Made by a program: the position numbers and the translations under genes | Notes under the pieces: generated by a model | Told to the model about the DNA's origin: nothing | Seen by the model: only the letters and a program-made list of their open reading frames with translations | Database searches by the model: none | Assembly: GCA_021779695.1 (NCBI GenBank) | Contig: JAJYAE010000172.1 | Location: 1 to 9,239 of the forward strand | Direction: 5' to 3' | Origin: Acidobacteriota bacterium | Lineage (GTDB): Bacteria > Acidobacteriota > Terriglobia > Terriglobales > Acidobacteriaceae | Length of the DNA: 9,239 bases | In this document: piece after piece, positions 7,211 through 9,239 of the stretch | Layout of the letters: each line of letters begins with the position of its first letter | Numbering within the stretch: position 1 is the first letter of the stretch

Positions 7211-7221
7211 GTCCCGGACAT
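7209..7221. promoter_or_regulatory. Perfect inverted repeat overlapping the DUF2252 start codon
   Basis: ATGTCC and GGACAT flank a single central base, giving a 13-base dyad that includes the first bases of the chosen DUF2252 start. On the minus strand TGTAAT overlaps its outer edge and could be a -10 box (TTGCGT 15 bases upstream is a weak -35), so the message may have a very short leader. Operator or promoter function is speculative. Confidence 0.22.
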
Positions 7222-7259
7222 TACACCGCGTCCCCGCCTCACGCAAGCCACCACCCACC

Positions 7260-7340
7260 ACCAGGTGCCCCACCTTCGGCACTGCGCGCGTGGCCCGCCC
7301 TGAATTTCGGGTGCCCCGTCCAAGCTCTGCTTGGGCGGGA
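7260..7340. repeat. Palindromic REP-like element between RNase T2 and DUF2252 genes
   Basis: The gap between the DUF2252 start and the RNase T2 stop (7211-7405, 195 bases) has no recognisable gene but dense inverted repeats. AGGTG/CACCT pair at 7263-7275. CCCGTCCAAGC (7315-7325) pairs with GCTTGGGCGGG (7329-7339) around a three-base loop, perfect in plus-strand RNA if one U-G pair is allowed. GGTGCCCC occurs twice in the same orientation (7264-7271 and 7310-7317). From memory, similar GGTGCCCCACC-type palindromes are scattered in intergenic regions of Acidobacteriaceae genomes, so this may be a dispersed repeat. No T tract follows the hairpin on either strand, making an intrinsic terminator less likely. 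Confidence 0.45.
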
Positions 7341-7405
7341 CGGATCGGAATCCACCGTACTCAACCCACCACGAGCCACCGAGAGCCCCGTTCGCACTCC
7401 GCACC

Positions 7406-8089
7406 TCACGGCGCCGGAATCTTCACCACATTCGCGCGGCAACTGCGCAGCGTCGGGCACGCCATCGGCTTCAGCGTCTTGTCCACGCACACCTCCACCG
7501 CCGTAAGATAGTTGTGCCCGCAGCTCACCACGACGCTCCCCAGCGCAAACCCCGGATTCGCGGCCGCAAACGCATGCGCAATCTCGTCCGGCGACATGCT
7601 TGTCTGCGCCGTCAGCGTCGCCAGCGCCCCCGGAATCTTCACCGACTCATACGCCGTCCGTGCCGCCGTGAAAAACGCATCCGCGCTCAGCCCCGAGCAC
7701 GTCCCATGCGCCCGCCACTCATGCTCCAGCAATCCCGCCTCAGGGTACACATCCGCGTACTGCCCCGGATTCGCCAGCCCCGGCGCATCCGAGCAGTTCT
7801 CTGGATACGTCCCGTCCATCCGCTCCGGCCACAGCCCGTGCAGCACAAACCGCGCATGCTCCGCGCACTCCGCCGCATCCGGATGGCTGTAGCAAAATTC
7901 CGGCGACCACGAAAGATTCAGCAGATAGAAATCGAACCCCGCGCCCGCCTGCGCCTCGCTGCGCATCTCCATCCGCGCGCTTTCACGCACCTGTGCGCCG
8001 TCACTGCCCGCGCCCTGCCCCTGCGGCCTGCATCCCGCCAGCATCAGGAATGCAGCCGCCGTCAACACCACCATCCCTCGCCGTCTCAT
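7406..8089 (-). CDS. Ribonuclease T2 family lipoprotein
   Basis: The product has 227 residues from ATG at 8089. MRRRGMVVLTAAAFLMLAGC is a lipoprotein signal with lipobox LAGC (Cys20), so it is probably membrane-anchored outside the cytoplasm. The enzyme body shows both RNase T2 active-site segments: FVLHGLWPE (catalytic His84) and HEWRAHGTC (His123, Glu124, His128). The typical LLNLSWSPEFC strand comes before them. Eight Cys residues after the lipid Cys (66, 75, 99, 131, 190, 201, 211, 217) could form disulfides. T2 enzymes cut RNA without base specificity through a 2',3'-cyclic phosphate. The Lys usual in the second motif (HEWxKHGTC) is Ala127 here, which may lower activity. In-frame starts further upstream (8101, 8128, GTG 8179) exist and none has a clear ribosome binding site; 8089 gives the best signal peptide. 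It is divergent from the sulfatase gene. Confidence 0.88.
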   Translation of the reverse strand: MRRRGMVVLTAAAFLMLAGCRPQGQGAGSDGAQVRESARMEMRSEAQAGAGFDFYLLNLSWSPEFCYSHPDAAECAEHARFVLHGLWPERMDGTYPENCSDAPGLANPGQYADVYPEAGLLEHEWRAHGTCSGLSADAFFTAARTAYESVKIPGALATLTAQTSMSPDEIAHAFAAANPGFALGSVVVSCGHNYLTAVEVCVDKTLKPMACPTLRSCRANVVKIPAP

Positions 8090-8202
8090 GCACCGCAGCA
8101 TAGCAGCACATTGTCCGTTCCATCGCATAGAATGTCTTGTCTTCGCGCCAGCGCATTTTCCGCGCGCGAACGTCCGCACGCAGCATTGATCACAACCTCA
8201 CC

Positions 8203-8206
8203 GGAG
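8203..8206 (+). promoter_or_regulatory. Ribosome binding site of the sulfatase gene
   Basis: GGAG lies six bases before ATG at 8213 and supports this start, which gives a complete twin-arginine signal. The divergent gap 8090-8212 must hold promoters for both directions, but I see no convincing -35/-10 pair. Confidence 0.55.
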
Positions 8207-8212
8207 CGCCTC

Positions 8213-9239
8213 ATGGAATCCCGCCGTACCGTCCTCAAGTTCATCGCCGGCGCCGCTGGCGCATCCCAGTTCGCCTCCCTTGAGTCCTTCGCGCAATCGC
8301 TCACTCCCGGCGCGCACCGCCCCAACATCGTCTGCTTCGTCGGCGAAGGCCTCCGCGCCGATGAGCTCTCCTCCACCGGCAACAAGCTCATCCGCACGCC
8401 CAATATGGACCGCATCGGCCGCGAGGGCTGCACCTTCTCGAACGGCTTCGTCGTCAACGCGCTCTGCCTGCCCTCGCGCGCCACCTTCCTCACCGGCATG
8501 TATTCGCACACCACCGGCGCCGTCTCCAACATCGAAGGTAAGATCCCCGCGCGCTTTCCGCTCGTCTCTGATCTGCTGCAAAAGGCCGGCTACGAAACCG
8601 CCTTCATCGGCAAGTCCCACATCGAGGGCGCGCTCATGGAGCACGACTGGGACTACTACTTCGGCTTCGTCGGCCAGGCCGACTACTACCGCCCGCGCAT
8701 CACCGAGGGCGCGCACGGCCACTACGGCCCCGCCAAACTCTACGAGGGCCAGTATGTGGATACGCTGCTCACCGAAAAGGCCGTCGGCTACCTTCAGCAG
8801 AAGCGCGACAAGCCCTTCTGCCTCTTCCTCTGGTTCTACGCGCCCCATGCGCCCTTCTATCGCCCCAAGGACCTCGTCAACGACCTCAACGGCGTGCCCA
8901 TTCCCAAGCCTGCCACATTCGACGAGAACCTCAAGGACTATCCCGGCAAGCCCCGCGCCGTCGCCGATGCCGATGACAAGATCGGCTACTCCGAGGTCTT
9001 CAGCGACGATCCCCGCTCGCTCGAAGAGCTGGTGAAAGACCATTATGTCGGCGTGGAAGACAACGACCGCAACGTCGGCGCCGTCTTTCACGAGCTGGAG
9101 AAGCAGGGCATCCTGAACCAGACCGCCGTCCTGCTCAGCTCAGACCACGGCTTCTTCCTCGGCGAGCATCACCTCTATGACAAGCGCCTCATGTACGAGC
9201 CCTCCATCCGCGTGCCCATGATGCTGCGCTACCCCGGCG
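8213..9239 (+). CDS. Tat-exported sulfatase family protein, 3' end outside window
   Basis: The first 342 residues are present and the frame runs off the right edge. ESRRTVLKFIAGAAG (2-16) is a twin-arginine signal. The alkaline-phosphatase-like sulfatase core follows: RPNIV (36-40), TPNMDRIGREG (62-72), CLPSR (85-89), FIGKSH (131-136), APHAPF (210-215) and SSDHGFFLGEH (309-319). CLPSR is the CxPSR sulfatase signature, in which Cys85 would be oxidised to formylglycine, so an active sulfate-ester hydrolase is plausible; the substrate is unknown. Oddly, the calcium-binding Asp-Asp expected after the first strand (as in ILTDD) is replaced by Glu45-Gly46 in VGEGLRADEL, while the later metal ligands Asp311-His312 are kept. 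It could be a specialised sulfatase subfamily or a related phosphoesterase. No sulfatase-maturating enzyme is in the window. Confidence 0.9.
   Translation, partial: MESRRTVLKFIAGAAGASQFASLESFAQSLTPGAHRPNIVCFVGEGLRADELSSTGNKLIRTPNMDRIGREGCTFSNGFVVNALCLPSRATFLTGMYSHTTGAVSNIEGKIPARFPLVSDLLQKAGYETAFIGKSHIEGALMEHDWDYYFGFVGQADYYRPRITEGAHGHYGPAKLYEGQYVDTLLTEKAVGYLQQKRDKPFCLFLWFYAPHAPFYRPKDLVNDLNGVPIPKPATFDENLKDYPGKPRAVADADDKIGYSEVFSDDPRSLEELVKDHYVGVEDNDRNVGAVFHELEKQGILNQTAVLLSSDHGFFLGEHHLYDKRLMYEPSIRVPMMLRYPG

Noticed and set aside
8090..8179. Longer RNase T2 starts at 8101, 8128 and GTG 8179
   Set aside because: They add residues before a complete lipoprotein signal and none has a ribosome binding site; kept only as alternatives.
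8198..9091. 297-residue minus-strand reading frame
   Set aside because: Antisense shadow of the sulfatase gene, which has all family motifs on the plus strand.

Overview
The window is GC-rich (well above 60% by eye) and tightly packed, with strong C/G bias at third codon positions. Twin-arginine signal peptides on a sugar-isomerase-like protein and a sulfatase, a secreted beta-helix protein, a DUF2252 protein and an amidohydrolase remnant together suggest a soil-type Acidobacteriota (Acidobacteriaceae-like). This is inferred from gene style; no marker gene is present.

Layout. Bases 1-203 hold the end of an amidohydrolase on the + strand, followed by a strong hairpin (221-253). A secreted right-handed beta-helix protein follows on the + strand (441-1751). 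It converges on a minus-strand block, and a hairpin (1798-1829) that could terminate transcription both ways lies between them. Read in the minus direction, that block runs: RNase T2 lipoprotein (8089-7406), DUF2252 protein (7210-5891), PilZ-domain protein (5781-4750), Tat-exported sugar isomerase-like TIM barrel (4721-3798) and exported subtilisin-family protease (3745-1847). A hairpin plus U-rich tract just after the DUF2252 stop splits it. The PilZ, isomerase and protease genes, spaced 28 and 52 nt apart, form the most likely operon. At the right edge a Tat-signalled sulfatase starts on the + strand (8213), divergent from the RNase T2 gene, and runs out of the window.

How the genes work together. 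Most products carry export signals (beta-helix protein, S8 protease, isomerase-like protein, RNase T2, sulfatase). The window therefore looks like a cell-envelope and extracellular-degradation neighbourhood. The PilZ gene could link the downstream pair to cyclic-di-GMP, but this is inference from gene order.

No rRNA, tRNA, CRISPR array, IS element or complete defence system was seen. The points most worth a second look are: the PilZ protein's long C-terminal region, which resembles Abi-alpha (DUF4393)-type proteins; the sulfatase whose N-terminal metal-binding Asp-Asp is replaced by Glu-Gly; the apparently permuted order of kinase-like motifs in the DUF2252 protein; and a palindromic, possibly dispersed repeat at about 7260-7340.
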